From assembly GCF_015689175.1 (NCBI RefSeq), contig NZ_CP065047.1, positions 4,774,001-4,838,000 of the forward strand: 64,000 nt of DNA, given 5' to 3'. Under the pieces are notes generated by a model that saw nothing but the letters and a program-made list of their open reading frames with translations, was not told the DNA's origin and ran no database searches. Shown in pieces: positions 42,159-50,717 of the stretch (its first letter is position 1; each line of letters opens with the position of its first letter). The position numbers and the translations under genes are program-made. The stretch is from Mycobacterium kubicae (GTDB lineage: Bacteria; Actinomycetota; Actinomycetes; Mycobacteriales; Mycobacteriaceae).

Positions 42159-42917
42159 TCAGTCAGCTTTCGACCGGGTCCGGCAACGTTCGGCCAGGAC
42201 TGCCGCCAGCCGGCGCGGTTCGCTGTACATGAGGTCGTGGCAGGTATCGAGGCAGATCATCGTGTCGACGCCACCCAGTGCGGCGATGCAGCGTTGCTGC
42301 TGCGCCGGCGAGAGCGCCCGGTCCCGCAGGGTCATGATCCAGGTCCGCGGGACTTCGCTGGGCAGACCGCGACGGTCGACTCGCTCGATGATCACCGCCG
42401 CGCTCTCCGGATACAGTCGGGACCGAGCGAACTTGCGCCGTTCGGCCGGCATGGAATTCCAGAACGCCCACCGGGCCGCACTGCTGGGCATGGCGACCGA
42501 TCTGCCGGACCGGTCGAGCCTCTGTATCCAGGGTCCCGCCCGGGCCAACGGTGCGAGCGGCCCTCGGAGAGTCTCCACTACCGCCGATCCCTGCGGAGGC
42601 ACGAATGCCGCGGCGAGGATCATCTCGCGCACCCTGGCGGCACCCAACCGAGCGACGATGCCGGGAACCACCAGACCGCCCATCGAATGCCCGACGACGA
42701 CGACCTCACCGAACGACGCCTGCTCGACCTCGGCGACCGCCGAGGCGACCCACTCCCCGAGCGTCGCTCTTGGCTCGGCATTGCGGCCGCGGCCGGGCAG
42801 GTCCACTGCCAACACCCGCAATCTTGGCTCCTGCCAGGACAATTCGCTGACGACCAAGTCCCAGCAGTCACCGGCGTGCGCACCACCGTGCACCAGAACG
42901 AGATCGGGCAGTGTCAC
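42159..42917 (-). CDS. Alpha/beta hydrolase, 252 aa
   Basis: Oxyanion segment LVLVHGGAHAGDCWD, nucleophile elbow VVGHSMGGLVVP and the C-terminal CHDLMYSEPRRLA with a possible catalytic histidine. The layout is close to the methylesterase/hydroxynitrile-lyase-like group. It sits on the minus strand upstream of the nitroreductase with 95 bp between stop and start, in the same direction reading 42917 to 42159; it is therefore separate from it. A carbon-ester or C-C bond hydrolase is possible. Confidence 0.82.
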   Translation of the reverse strand: MTLPDLVLVHGGAHAGDCWDLVVSELSWQEPRLRVLAVDLPGRGRNAEPRATLGEWVASAVAEVEQASFGEVVVVGHSMGGLVVPGIVARLGAARVREMILAAAFVPPQGSAVVETLRGPLAPLARAGPWIQRLDRSGRSVAMPSSAARWAFWNSMPAERRKFARSRLYPESAAVIIERVDRRGLPSEVPRTWIMTLRDRALSPAQQQRCIAALGGVDTMICLDTCHDLMYSEPRRLAAVLAERCRTRSKAD

Positions 42918-43047
42918 CCAGAACCCTTCCGTAACACAATCCGACAGGCGACGAGTGCCGGTATTATAGGGCGTAGATATTTCACATTTGTAAACATGTG
43001 CTCACACGCGTTCGCCGGTCACTGCTCGAGAGAAGGGAGTCGCTAAC

Positions 43048-43488
43048 ATGACGGCACGACAACGACGTCGCGTCGCACTGGCAGTCGGGAGTGTGGTCAC
43101 TGCGGTTGGCATGGCGTTCACGCCGACGGCTTCCGCCTATTCCCATCCCTATACATCGGCGATCACCAATGCGCCGGCCCATCTGCAGACCCACGAGCCT
43201 ACGAATCTGCCCCCCTTGCTCACCCACTACGGCGCGATCGCCTACAGCCACGACGGCTCGCTGGGCATCGCCCGGCGCTCCAAGTCGAAACTGCTGGCAC
43301 AGCAACAGGCGCTGCAGCGGTGCGGTGCGCAGACCTGCACCGTAGTCACTACCTTCACCAAATGCGGCGCAGTCGCCCATGATGGTGTGACTTACCACGG
43401 GGGCGCAGGGCTGACGCCCAGCGCCGCCGAAGCGCACGCCGTGTCCCTACTCGGCGGCGGACGGATCGTCCTCTCGATCTGCAATTAG
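43048..43488 (+). CDS. Secreted DUF4189 family protein, 146 aa
   Basis: A signal peptide (VALAVGSVVTAVGMAFTPTASAY) cleaved near residue 30 precedes a DUF4189 domain: YGAIAYSHDGSLGIARRSKS, LQRCGAQTCTVVTTFTKCGA and GGGRIVLSICN. Four cysteines (RCGAQTC, KCGA, SICN) suggest two disulfides. These small exported proteins are common in mycobacteria, and their function is unknown. The ATG at 43048 has a GAAGGGAG site. The gene is 130 bp from the divergent hydrolase and stands alone. Confidence 0.82.
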   Translation: MTARQRRRVALAVGSVVTAVGMAFTPTASAYSHPYTSAITNAPAHLQTHEPTNLPPLLTHYGAIAYSHDGSLGIARRSKSKLLAQQQALQRCGAQTCTVVTTFTKCGAVAHDGVTYHGGAGLTPSAAEAHAVSLLGGGRIVLSICN

Positions 43489-43624
43489 GCGCTACCGCCT
43501 GCAGACCCGGCCGCACTTTTGCTGCCGCACAGACTGATTCGCCGCTCATCGAATTGGCCTGCGGCTGTGCGCCGGTTGGACCCTAAGCTGCTCGCTAGTG
43601 GGTTCATCACGAAGGAGTACGGCA

Positions 43625-44005
43625 TTGGACAGCGAGACATATGAGCGTGGCCGCCAGATTCGCTCGGAGGTCCTCGGGAAGGACTACGTCGACAAGGCAC
43701 TCGCCGAAGCCGATGACTTCACCGCGCCCCTGCAAGATCTCGTCACCGAGTACTGCTGGGGCGCGGTGTGGGGGCGCGACGGCCTGACCCGCAAGACCCG
43801 CAGCATGCTGAACCTGGCCATGACCTCGGTACTCAACCGGCCACACGAACTGCGGACGCACATCAGGGCCGCGTTGACCAACGGCGTCACGCGCGAGGAG
43901 ATCCGCGAGGTCTTCCTGCAGGTGGCCGTCTACGCCGGCGTGCCGGCCGCGGTCGACAGCTTTCGCGCCGCCGGTGAGATCTTCGCCGAACTCGGCGACC
44001 CATAG
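43625..44005 (+). CDS. Carboxymuconolactone decarboxylase family protein, 126 aa
   Basis: An all-helical CMD-family protein: LVTEYCWGAVWGRDGLTRKT, MLNLAMTSVLNRPHELRTHI and REEIREVFLQVAVYAGVPAA. The peroxidatic CxxC motif of AhpD-type members is absent, so it belongs to the 4-carboxymuconolactone decarboxylase group, as Rv0771 does. TTG at 43625 follows AAGGAG; a GTG at 43598 would lengthen it by 9 residues without a site. A decarboxylation or ring-lactone step is inferred. Confidence 0.8.
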   Translation: MDSETYERGRQIRSEVLGKDYVDKALAEADDFTAPLQDLVTEYCWGAVWGRDGLTRKTRSMLNLAMTSVLNRPHELRTHIRAALTNGVTREEIREVFLQVAVYAGVPAAVDSFRAAGEIFAELGDP

Positions 44006-44084
44006 CCCGGGCAACTCCACCTCATCGCCCGAACCTCCCCACACGCCACCGGGCGACGCAATCCAGTGACTTACACCAGGACCA

Positions 44085-44099
44085 GAGAATGTTATTATC
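44085..44099. promoter_or_regulatory. Operator GAGAATGTTATTATC (site 6)
   Basis: One mismatch to the palindrome. It lies 165-180 bp before the first amidohydrolase in a 259-bp gap that has no other feature I can support. Confidence 0.58.
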
Positions 44100-44264
44100 C
44101 GCAATGAAGAACTAGACTTACGCCAACCGGCGAAAACAGCCGTTACCAGGACAGATGACTAACCGAAATGCTTACCGGAAATCCGTTGATGGGCCCACAG
44201 GCGAAATGTTAGGTTGTCTATCATATGGCCGGCTTGGGGTCATGAATGCTGCCGCGGCTGAAGG

Positions 44265-45365
44265 GTGGCTCTGGTGATCGAACACGCCGACGGGGCGCGC
44301 ACGCCACTCATCGACGCCAGCGTGCACATCTTCTTCCCATCCAACAAAGACCTGCGCTCCTTCCTTCGCGAGCCGTTCAAGAGCCGCGGTTTCCCGGACT
44401 ACGAAATGGACTGGTACGGCGCGCCCGGCGGCGAGTATGCCCCGAACACCAAGGGGCCCGACCGCCAATATCCGGGCTCAGATCCCGAATTCGTTGCCAG
44501 CGAACTGTTCTCCAATCGCGGCGTCGACGTCGCGATCCTGCACCCCATGGGACGCGGCATCATGCCCGACCGGCACCTGGGCAGTGCGTTGCATGCCGCC
44601 CACAACGAGATGATGGTGTCGCGGTGGCTGGAATCCGACGAATTCGGTGACCGGTTCCGCGGCACCATCCGAGTGAATCCCGACGACATCGCCGGCGCCC
44701 TGCGCGAGATCGACAAGTGGCGCGATCATCCGCGCGTGGTCCAGATCGGTGTCCCGCTGCAATCCCGGGAGCTCTACGGCAAACCCCAGTTCTGGCCGCT
44801 GTGGGAGGCGGCGGCGCAGGCCCGCCTGCCGGTCGCCGCTCACATCGAGGTCGGGTCGGGAATCGCCTATCCCCCGACGCCGAACGGCAACACACGCACC
44901 TACGAGCAGTACGTCAGCTTCATGGCGCTGAACTACGTGTATCACCTGATGAACATGATCGCCGAAGGCGTGTTCGAGCGCTTCGAGGACTTGAAGTTCG
45001 TCTGGGCCGACGGCGCGGCCGACTTCGTGACTCCCTTCATCTGGCGGATGGACACCTTCGGCCGGCCGCACCTGGAACAGACACCGTGGGCGCCGCGCAT
45101 CCCCAGCGACTACCTGCCCGGCCACGTGTATTTCGTGCAGGGCAGCCTCGACGGTCCCGGCGACACCGAGTTCGCCGGGGAGTGGTTCGGCTTCACCGGC
45201 AAGGACGACATGGTGATGTTCGGCTCCAGCTATCCGCACTGGCAGTGCGGTGATGTCAGCAAATTGCCCTCGGCCCTGGACCCGGAGCAGCGCGAGAAGC
45301 TGTGCTGGCGCAACGCGGCCGAGCTCTACGGCATAGACATCGCCGTGGAGTCGGGCGCACAGTAG
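44265..45365 (+). CDS. Amidohydrolase-2 family protein, 366 aa
   Basis: TIM-barrel metal hydrolase or decarboxylase of PF04909. The strand-1 metal site is LIDASVHIFFPS, a barrel histidine lies in PVAAHIEVGSG, and the last ligands region is MFGSSYPHWQC; the usual C-terminal aspartate is replaced (GSSYPHW versus GSDxPH). GTG at 44265 or, with an AAGGGTGG site, GTG at 44274 starts it. It is followed 25 bp later by a second family member, suggesting that the two act on successive intermediates or form a hetero-oligomer. Confidence 0.8.
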   Translation: MALVIEHADGARTPLIDASVHIFFPSNKDLRSFLREPFKSRGFPDYEMDWYGAPGGEYAPNTKGPDRQYPGSDPEFVASELFSNRGVDVAILHPMGRGIMPDRHLGSALHAAHNEMMVSRWLESDEFGDRFRGTIRVNPDDIAGALREIDKWRDHPRVVQIGVPLQSRELYGKPQFWPLWEAAAQARLPVAAHIEVGSGIAYPPTPNGNTRTYEQYVSFMALNYVYHLMNMIAEGVFERFEDLKFVWADGAADFVTPFIWRMDTFGRPHLEQTPWAPRIPSDYLPGHVYFVQGSLDGPGDTEFAGEWFGFTGKDDMVMFGSSYPHWQCGDVSKLPSALDPEQREKLCWRNAAELYGIDIAVESGAQ

Positions 45366-45390
45366 ACAAAGGCAGGCCGAGGAGGTCGAA

Positions 45391-46536
45391 ATGACGCTGA
45401 CCCACATATCGGAACGTGTTACGCCCACCGAGCGCATCGCTGTGCGGTGCGTCGACTCAGACGTCCACCCCGTTCCCAAGCGCGGCGAGATCATCCAGTA
45501 CATCCCGGAGCCGTGGCGCAGCAAGTACTTCCTCACCCGCAACGTGGGTGAGCAGATCTACTACGACGCCCCCGACTACGCACACGCCTACGCGATGCGG
45601 GTAGACACCTTCCCCCCGGACGGCGAGTTCCCCGGCAGTGATCCCGACATGGCGTTTCGTCAGCTGATCATGGAGGCCGGTTCGGACATCGCGATCCTGG
45701 AACCCGCGGCTTATCCGGCCCGCATTCCAGAAGCTCAGCACGCGATGTCAGTCGCCTTGAACGACTGGCAGGCCAACCACTGGCTGGACAGCCACAACAA
45801 CTGGCACCAGCGGTGGCGCGGTTCGATCTGCGCCGCCATCGAAGACCCCGAGGCCACCGTGCGGGAGATCGAACGTTGGGCCGGGCACCCCTACATGGCG
45901 CAGATCCTGATCAAGGCCGAGCCGCGCCCGCCATGGGGCAACCCGAAATACGACCCGATCTGGGCGGCGGCGACCAAGCACGACATCACCGTCAGCTGCC
46001 ACCTGTCCCGCAGCCAGTTCGACGAGCTGCCGACACCGCCGGTGGGCTTCCCCAGCTACAACCACGACTTCATGGTGACGTACTCGCTACTGGCCGCCAA
46101 TCAGGTGATGAGCCTGGTCTTCGACGGTGTGTTCGACCGGTTCCCGACACTGCGCATCGTGTTCGTCGAGCACGCGTTCACCTGGATCCTGCCGCTGATG
46201 TGGCGCATGGATGCGATCTATGAGGCGCGTAAATCCTGGATGGAGATCAAGCGCAAGCCTTCGGAGTACGTCAAAGACCACATCAAGTTCACCACCCAGC
46301 CGCTGGACTACCCCGAAGACAAGACGGAGTTGACCCGCGCGATGGAGTGGATGGAGTGCGACAAGATCCTGCTGTACTCCTCGGATTATCCGCACTGGAC
46401 CTTCGACGACCCGCGCTGGCTGGTCAAGCATCTACCCAAGGCCGCCCGGGAAGCGGTGATGTTCCGCAACGGCATCGCGACCTACAAGCTGCCGGAGACC
46501 GTGCCGGTCCTCGAAGGCCAAGTCCGGGTTCACTGA
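45391..46536 (+). CDS. Amidohydrolase-2 family protein, 381 aa
   Basis: Second PF04909 enzyme of the block, with CVDSDVHPVPKRGEIIQYIP at the first metal site, TVSCHLSRSQF for the barrel histidine and LLYSSDYPHWTFDDPRWL holding the C-terminal aspartate. ATG has a GAGGAGG site. Unlike its neighbour it keeps the metal-binding Asp, so it may be the active partner. These enzymes include 2-amino-3-carboxymuconate-semialdehyde and resorcylate decarboxylases; a ring-fission acid is a reasonable substrate class. Confidence 0.82.
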   Translation: MTLTHISERVTPTERIAVRCVDSDVHPVPKRGEIIQYIPEPWRSKYFLTRNVGEQIYYDAPDYAHAYAMRVDTFPPDGEFPGSDPDMAFRQLIMEAGSDIAILEPAAYPARIPEAQHAMSVALNDWQANHWLDSHNNWHQRWRGSICAAIEDPEATVREIERWAGHPYMAQILIKAEPRPPWGNPKYDPIWAAATKHDITVSCHLSRSQFDELPTPPVGFPSYNHDFMVTYSLLAANQVMSLVFDGVFDRFPTLRIVFVEHAFTWILPLMWRMDAIYEARKSWMEIKRKPSEYVKDHIKFTTQPLDYPEDKTELTRAMEWMECDKILLYSSDYPHWTFDDPRWLVKHLPKAAREAVMFRNGIATYKLPETVPVLEGQVRVH

Positions 46537-46537
46537 G

Positions 46538-46930
46538 TTGACCGAAGAAGCCAAGCGGCCCCGCCTCGCCCAGGGTCGCGAGCATGTCGTTGCGACGGTC
46601 GACGAAATCCCGCCTGGGGCACACAAATTGGTGCCGATCGGACGCCACGGCGTGGGCGTCTACAACGTCAACGGCACCTTCTACGCCATAGCCAACTACT
46701 GCCCGCACCAAGGCGGACCACTGTGTTCGGGGCGCGCCCGCGGCCGCACCATCGTCGACGAGAGCGCCCCGGGCGATGCGGTGATGGTGCGAGATCTCGA
46801 ATACATCTACTGCCCATGGCATCAATGGGGTTTCGAGCTGGCGACCGGCACCACCGCGGTCAAGCCGGAGTGGAGTATCCGTACCTATCCCGTTCGGGTG
46901 ATCGGCAACGACGTTCTGGTGATGGCGTGA
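46538..46930 (+). CDS. Rieske [2Fe-2S] protein, 130 aa
   Basis: A stand-alone Rieske ferredoxin-like protein with Cys55-x-His57 (YCPHQGGPLC) and Cys92-x2-His95 (YCPWHQWGF). The N-terminal part binds no other cofactor and there is no membrane helix. TTG start 1 base after the amidohydrolase stop. Soluble Rieske proteins pass electrons to oxygenases, but no oxygenase alpha subunit lies nearby, so it may serve a P450 or modify the neighbouring enzymes' reaction. Confidence 0.83.
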   Translation: MTEEAKRPRLAQGREHVVATVDEIPPGAHKLVPIGRHGVGVYNVNGTFYAIANYCPHQGGPLCSGRARGRTIVDESAPGDAVMVRDLEYIYCPWHQWGFELATGTTAVKPEWSIRTYPVRVIGNDVLVMA

Positions 46931-46947
46931 CACTACAGGAGAATCGC

Positions 46948-47811
46948 GTGTCTTCGATCGAGGTGAACGGCGGCAACGTTGTCTACGAGATCCTGGGCGA
47001 GTCCGGGGATTTGATCGTCGCGACGCCGGGCGGGCGATTCAGCAAGGACATCCCCGGGCTGCGCCCCCTTGCCGAGGCCCTCGTCGACGGCGGTTACCGC
47101 GTGCTGTTGTGGGACCGGCCTAACTGCGGCGCCTCAGACGTGCAGTTCTACGGCCAAAGCGAGTCGCACATGCGCGCCGAGACCTTGCATGGCCTGCTCG
47201 CCGCACTCGGTGTCGACAAATGCATTCTGGCCGGCGGGTCCGGCGGTGCCCGCGACTCCATGCTCACCACGATGCTCTACCCCGAACTGGTGGAGAAGCT
47301 GGTGGTGTGGAACATCGTCGGCGGCATCTACGGCACGTTCGTACTGGGCTCCTTCTACATCGTCCCCAGCATCCTCGCGGCCCGCGGAGCCGGCATGGAC
47401 GGTGTGATCAAGGTGGCCGAGTGGCGCGAACGCATCGAAGAAAACCCCGCCAACAAACAACGATTCCTGGACTTCGACAAGGACGAGTTCCTCAAGGTGA
47501 TGTTGCGCTGGCTGAACGCCTTCGTCTCCAAACCGGGCCAGACCATTCCGGGGGTGGAGGACGAGATGTTCGACCGGATCAAGGTTCCGACGCTGATCAT
47601 TCGCGGCGGGGAGAATGACTGGGATCATCCCAAACGCACCTCGTTGGAGGTTAGCTGCCTGATCAAGGGCTCCAAACTGATCGACCCGCCCTGGCCCGAG
47701 GACGCCTGGGAGCGCGCCAGCGAAGAACGCGCGGCCGGCAAAGTCAAGCATTTCAACATGTTCGACACCTGGGTGCAGGCCGCGCCCGCGATTCTGGAGT
47801 TCTTGGGCTGA
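46948..47811 (+). CDS. Alpha/beta hydrolase, 287 aa
   Basis: The start GTG at 46948 has an AGGAG site; the longer frame overlaps the Rieske gene. Fold markers are LIVATPGGRFSKD, DRPNCGASDV and the nucleophile elbow LAGGSGGARDSML (Ser in GGSGG). The cap region is helical (FLDFDKDEFLKVMLRWLNAF). It ends the amidohydrolase-amidohydrolase-Rieske unit and is similar in kind to meta-cleavage product hydrolases, so C-C or lactone hydrolysis after ring opening is plausible. Confidence 0.82.
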   Translation: MSSIEVNGGNVVYEILGESGDLIVATPGGRFSKDIPGLRPLAEALVDGGYRVLLWDRPNCGASDVQFYGQSESHMRAETLHGLLAALGVDKCILAGGSGGARDSMLTTMLYPELVEKLVVWNIVGGIYGTFVLGSFYIVPSILAARGAGMDGVIKVAEWRERIEENPANKQRFLDFDKDEFLKVMLRWLNAFVSKPGQTIPGVEDEMFDRIKVPTLIIRGGENDWDHPKRTSLEVSCLIKGSKLIDPPWPEDAWERASEERAAGKVKHFNMFDTWVQAAPAILEFLG

Positions 47812-47816
47812 TGCGT

Positions 47817-48287
47817 TCACACCGTGCGGATGTGCACCTCGCAGTTGAGCGAGGCTTCCAACGCCGTATGGATTCGGCTTTCTGGAACCCGTTCGAGGTC
47901 TTCTTCGCGCAGCGTCACATAGACGATGTCGAAGCCGTCATCGCCCGGCTTGCGCAGGATTTCACCGGTGAGTCCGAACCCGGCCAGCACACCGCGCGCA
48001 TCGTCGTCGGTCCCCCTGCTGACGAACGTGATGACTCCCGCAACAGGATCGGCAAAAGCTCTGCGACACAGCTCAACTGCGGTCGCCTTGGCCGATTCGG
48101 CGTTGTCACCGGCGATCAGCAGTTCTACCTCGCGACGCCCCGGCGGCCGAGACGCAAGATCGTTTTCGACCATGCCGGCGCCGGCCGCGGCGACCAACCC
48201 GAGGAGGGCGGACATGCCCTCGCGTAACTGCTCAGCGGTAAGCGCACCGGACGGGTCGACGTTGACTCGCACCACCGCTGTCCGCAT
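47817..48287 (-). CDS. Hypothetical protein, 156 aa
   Basis: A soluble protein starting MRTAVVRVNVDPSGALTAEQ, with a repeated alpha/beta character: REVELLIAGDNAESAKATAV, VAGVITFVSRGTDDDARGVL and FDIVYVTLREEDLERVPESR. ATG at 48287 lies 33 bp from the divergent NuoF-like gene, so the two share a promoter region; the long upstream extension of the frame runs antisense to that gene and is discarded. I do not recognise the family. Its position suggests a link to the flavoprotein-ferredoxin pair. Confidence 0.6.
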   Translation of the reverse strand: MRTAVVRVNVDPSGALTAEQLREGMSALLGLVAAAGAGMVENDLASRPPGRREVELLIAGDNAESAKATAVELCRRAFADPVAGVITFVSRGTDDDARGVLAGFGLTGEILRKPGDDGFDIVYVTLREEDLERVPESRIHTALEASLNCEVHIRTV

Positions 48288-48320
48288 GCGGGACAGCGTA
48301 GTCGGGCAGGAGCGGGGCCG

Positions 48321-49616
48321 ATGATGGAAGCCACCGACATCGCAGTGCGGACGATCACCTGGTCTGACTGCCCGCCGAGGCTGATCCACGACGGCCCCCA
48401 CCGCGAAGATCTGGCGGCATATACCGACCAAGGCGGCTATCTGGCGCTCCGCGATGCCGACGAATTGCTGAGCGAGGTCGAAGCCGGCGGACTCGTCGGC
48501 CGTGGCGGTGCTGCGTTTCCGCTCGGCTTGAAGCTTCGGGCGGTCCGCGACAACGGGCGCAGCGCCGGCGGCACCGTCGTCATCGCCAACGGCGAAGAGG
48601 GAGAACCGGCTTCCATAAAGGACCGATGGCTGCTGCGCAACCGTCCGCACCTGGTGCTGGATGGTTTGCGGCTGGCGGCGGCGGTGGTGGGTGCCGAACA
48701 TGCGTACGTGTACGTCTCAGATCCCGAGGCAGCACGCAGTGTCCAAGCCGCTGTCGGTGAAGTCGACTCAACCAGGTTGGGCGACCTGCGTGTCGAGGTG
48801 TGGACGGTAGCGCCGGGGTATGTGGCCGGAGAGGAGACCGCCGCCGTCCATGCGATCAACGGCGGACCGGCCAAGCCGACCGACAAGCCGCCGCGCCCAT
48901 TCGAAGCCGGTGTGGGCGGTCGACCCACGCTGGTGAGCAACGTCGAGACCCTGGCCAATGTGCCGTACCTACAACGCCACGGTGCGACGGCATTTCGCAC
49001 GCAGGGAACCGTGCTGTCGCCAGGGACGTTTCTGGCCACCATCACCGGCGCGAACCGGGCACCCGTCCTCTACGAACTTCCGCACGGCTTGCCGTTCGCC
49101 GAGTTGCTTGCACTACACGGGGTTTCGACCGACCAGGTGCGCGGTGTGCTGATGGGCGGTTACTTCGCCGGCTTGCTCAACCGCAGCGTGCTGGACACCA
49201 CCCTGGACCACGAGACGATGCGCAAGATCGGTAGCGGCCTGGGCTGCGGCGCCATCTCGGTGATCACCGATGATTGCCCGGTGGCGGTGGCGGCCTCGGT
49301 GCTGGCCTACTTCGATCGCGAGAACGCCGGGCAGTGCGGGTCCTGCTTCAACGGCACCGCGGCAATGGCCGCCGTTGCCGCTGCGTTGCGCGACTTCGCC
49401 GCCACGACCGAAGATCTGGAGCGAATGCGCCGCTGGTCGGTGGTGTTACGGGGGCGAGGCGCGTGCGCGACGCTTGACGCCGCCACCAATGTGGCGGCGA
49501 CCCTGCTCGACCAGTTTCCCGATGAGGTGGCCGAACACCTCGACGGTGGCTGTCGGGATTGCGGTGCCGGCGCATTCCGGACCGATCGTCCCTATGAGGC
49601 AGTGGCGGTGAGCTGA
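48321..49616 (+). CDS. NuoF-like FMN/NADH flavoprotein, 431 aa
   Basis: Homologue of the 51-kDa subunit of complex I without other Nuo genes around. It keeps the FMN/NADH sites: VGRGGAAFPLGLK (residues 59-71), ANGEEGEPASIKDR (89-102), PGYVAGEETAAVHAIN and PTLVSNVETLANVP. The [4Fe-4S] motif is altered: C339-G-S-C342-F-N-G replaces CxxCxxC, the later Cys382 (GRGAC) is kept, and a C-terminal Cys411-x2-Cys414 is added. It is followed after 2 bp by a ferredoxin, so an NADH-to-ferredoxin reductase for the P450s is inferred. Confidence 0.8.
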   Translation: MMEATDIAVRTITWSDCPPRLIHDGPHREDLAAYTDQGGYLALRDADELLSEVEAGGLVGRGGAAFPLGLKLRAVRDNGRSAGGTVVIANGEEGEPASIKDRWLLRNRPHLVLDGLRLAAAVVGAEHAYVYVSDPEAARSVQAAVGEVDSTRLGDLRVEVWTVAPGYVAGEETAAVHAINGGPAKPTDKPPRPFEAGVGGRPTLVSNVETLANVPYLQRHGATAFRTQGTVLSPGTFLATITGANRAPVLYELPHGLPFAELLALHGVSTDQVRGVLMGGYFAGLLNRSVLDTTLDHETMRKIGSGLGCGAISVITDDCPVAVAASVLAYFDRENAGQCGSCFNGTAAMAAVAAALRDFAATTEDLERMRRWSVVLRGRGACATLDAATNVAATLLDQFPDEVAEHLDGGCRDCGAGAFRTDRPYEAVAVS

Positions 49617-49618
49617 CC

Positions 49619-49915
49619 ATGAAGATCCGTTTGGACCGCACCGTCTGTGACGGCTTCGGGTTGTGCGCCAAGCATGCGCCCGACTACTTTTCGCTGGACG
49701 ACTGGGGATACGCGTCTCTCGTCGGCGACGGCACCGTGCCGCAGCAGGACCGTGACGCCGTGATGCGGGCCCTGCTGGACTGTCCGGTGCATGCCATCAC
49801 CGAACTGGGTGACCGCCGACCCGAGGTCGTGCACCCCTCACCCGGCAGTTCGGAAGACGCTGCGGACAACCTGAAAACAGAGTCCAACGAAGCACAATGG
49901 GGCTTCACCCGTTGA
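49619..49915 (+). CDS. 3Fe-4S-type ferredoxin, CxxFxxC variant, with C-terminal extension
   Basis: A 98-aa ferredoxin with Cys10-DGF-GL-Cys16 and Cys55-Pro. A phenylalanine stands where the other family members carry His or Asn. The domain ends near residue 64 and about 34 residues of polar sequence follow (EVVHPSPGSSEDAADNLKTE), absent from the other three ferredoxins here. It begins 2 bp after the NuoF-like stop; the pair probably works as a unit. Overlaps the next SDR start by 19 bp. Confidence 0.85.
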   Translation: MKIRLDRTVCDGFGLCAKHAPDYFSLDDWGYASLVGDGTVPQQDRDAVMRALLDCPVHAITELGDRRPEVVHPSPGSSEDAADNLKTESNEAQWGFTR

Positions 49916-50697
49916 CCCAGCGGTGTGACGGGCTGACAGCCCTGGTGACCGGGACCAGCAGGGGTCTGGGTAAGGCCATCGCCCAGCGACTGGCCGGCGA
50001 GGGAGCCACGGTCGCCCTCACCGCCCGCACGATGGAGCCCGACCCCAAATATCAAGGCTCACTGCAGGAAACGCTGGAAGAGATCACCCGCGTCGGCGGC
50101 TCGGCCACCGCGATCCCGGCCGACTTGTCCAAACCCGAAGAGCGCGAACGCCTTTTCGCCACAGTCGTCGACCGTATCGGCGCACCGGACATATTGGTCA
50201 ACAACGCCGCCGTCACATTCCTGCGCCCCTTGGCCGAGTTCCCGGACCGTCGGGTACGGCTGATGACGGAGATGCACGTGCTGGCGCCGCTGCACCTGAT
50301 CCAACTGGCCATCCCCGCCATGCGTGAGCGGCGCCGCGGGTGGGTGCTCAACGTGACCTCGGTCGGCGGCGACCTGCCGGATGGGCCGCCCTTCGCCGAG
50401 TTCGACCGCAGCGCGGGCTTCGGTGTCTACGGGACGGTCAAGGCCGCGCTGAATCGGTTGACGAAAAGCCTTGCGGCCGAACTGTATGACGACGGCATCG
50501 CGGTCAACGCGGCCGCGCCGTCCCATCCCGTCGCGACGCCCGGCGCGGGCACCCTCGATCTGGCGAAGACCGACACCGAAGACATCGAGTTGATCACGCA
50601 GACCGCACTCGAACTGTGCACCGGTGACCCGAAGTCGTTGACCGGCCGCATCGCGCACACCCAACCGTTCCTGCGCGAGATCGGCTGGTTGACCTGA
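49897..50697 (+). CDS. Short-chain dehydrogenase/reductase, 266 aa
   Basis: Classical SDR with TGTSRGLG, the adenine-ribose region PADLSKPEER, ILVNNAA, serine in NVTSVGG and YGTVK for the catalytic Tyr-Lys. The C-terminal ending SLTGRIAHTQPFLREIGW resembles the peroxisomal multifunctional-type SDR set. An ATG at 49897 lies inside the ferredoxin gene; a TTG at 49912 overlapping the ferredoxin stop is an alternative. Part of the NuoF-ferredoxin-SDR-kinase unit. Confidence 0.84.
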   Translation: MGLHPLTQRCDGLTALVTGTSRGLGKAIAQRLAGEGATVALTARTMEPDPKYQGSLQETLEEITRVGGSATAIPADLSKPEERERLFATVVDRIGAPDILVNNAAVTFLRPLAEFPDRRVRLMTEMHVLAPLHLIQLAIPAMRERRRGWVLNVTSVGGDLPDGPPFAEFDRSAGFGVYGTVKAALNRLTKSLAAELYDDGIAVNAAAPSHPVATPGAGTLDLAKTDTEDIELITQTALELCTGDPKSLTGRIAHTQPFLREIGWLT

Positions 50698-50717
50698 CCG
50701 ACCTCGACCCTGATCAG

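Noticed and set aside
48288..48701. N-terminal extension of the gene at 47817-48287
   Set aside because: It is antisense to the NuoF-like gene and has no coherent sequence; ATG 48287 is the better start.
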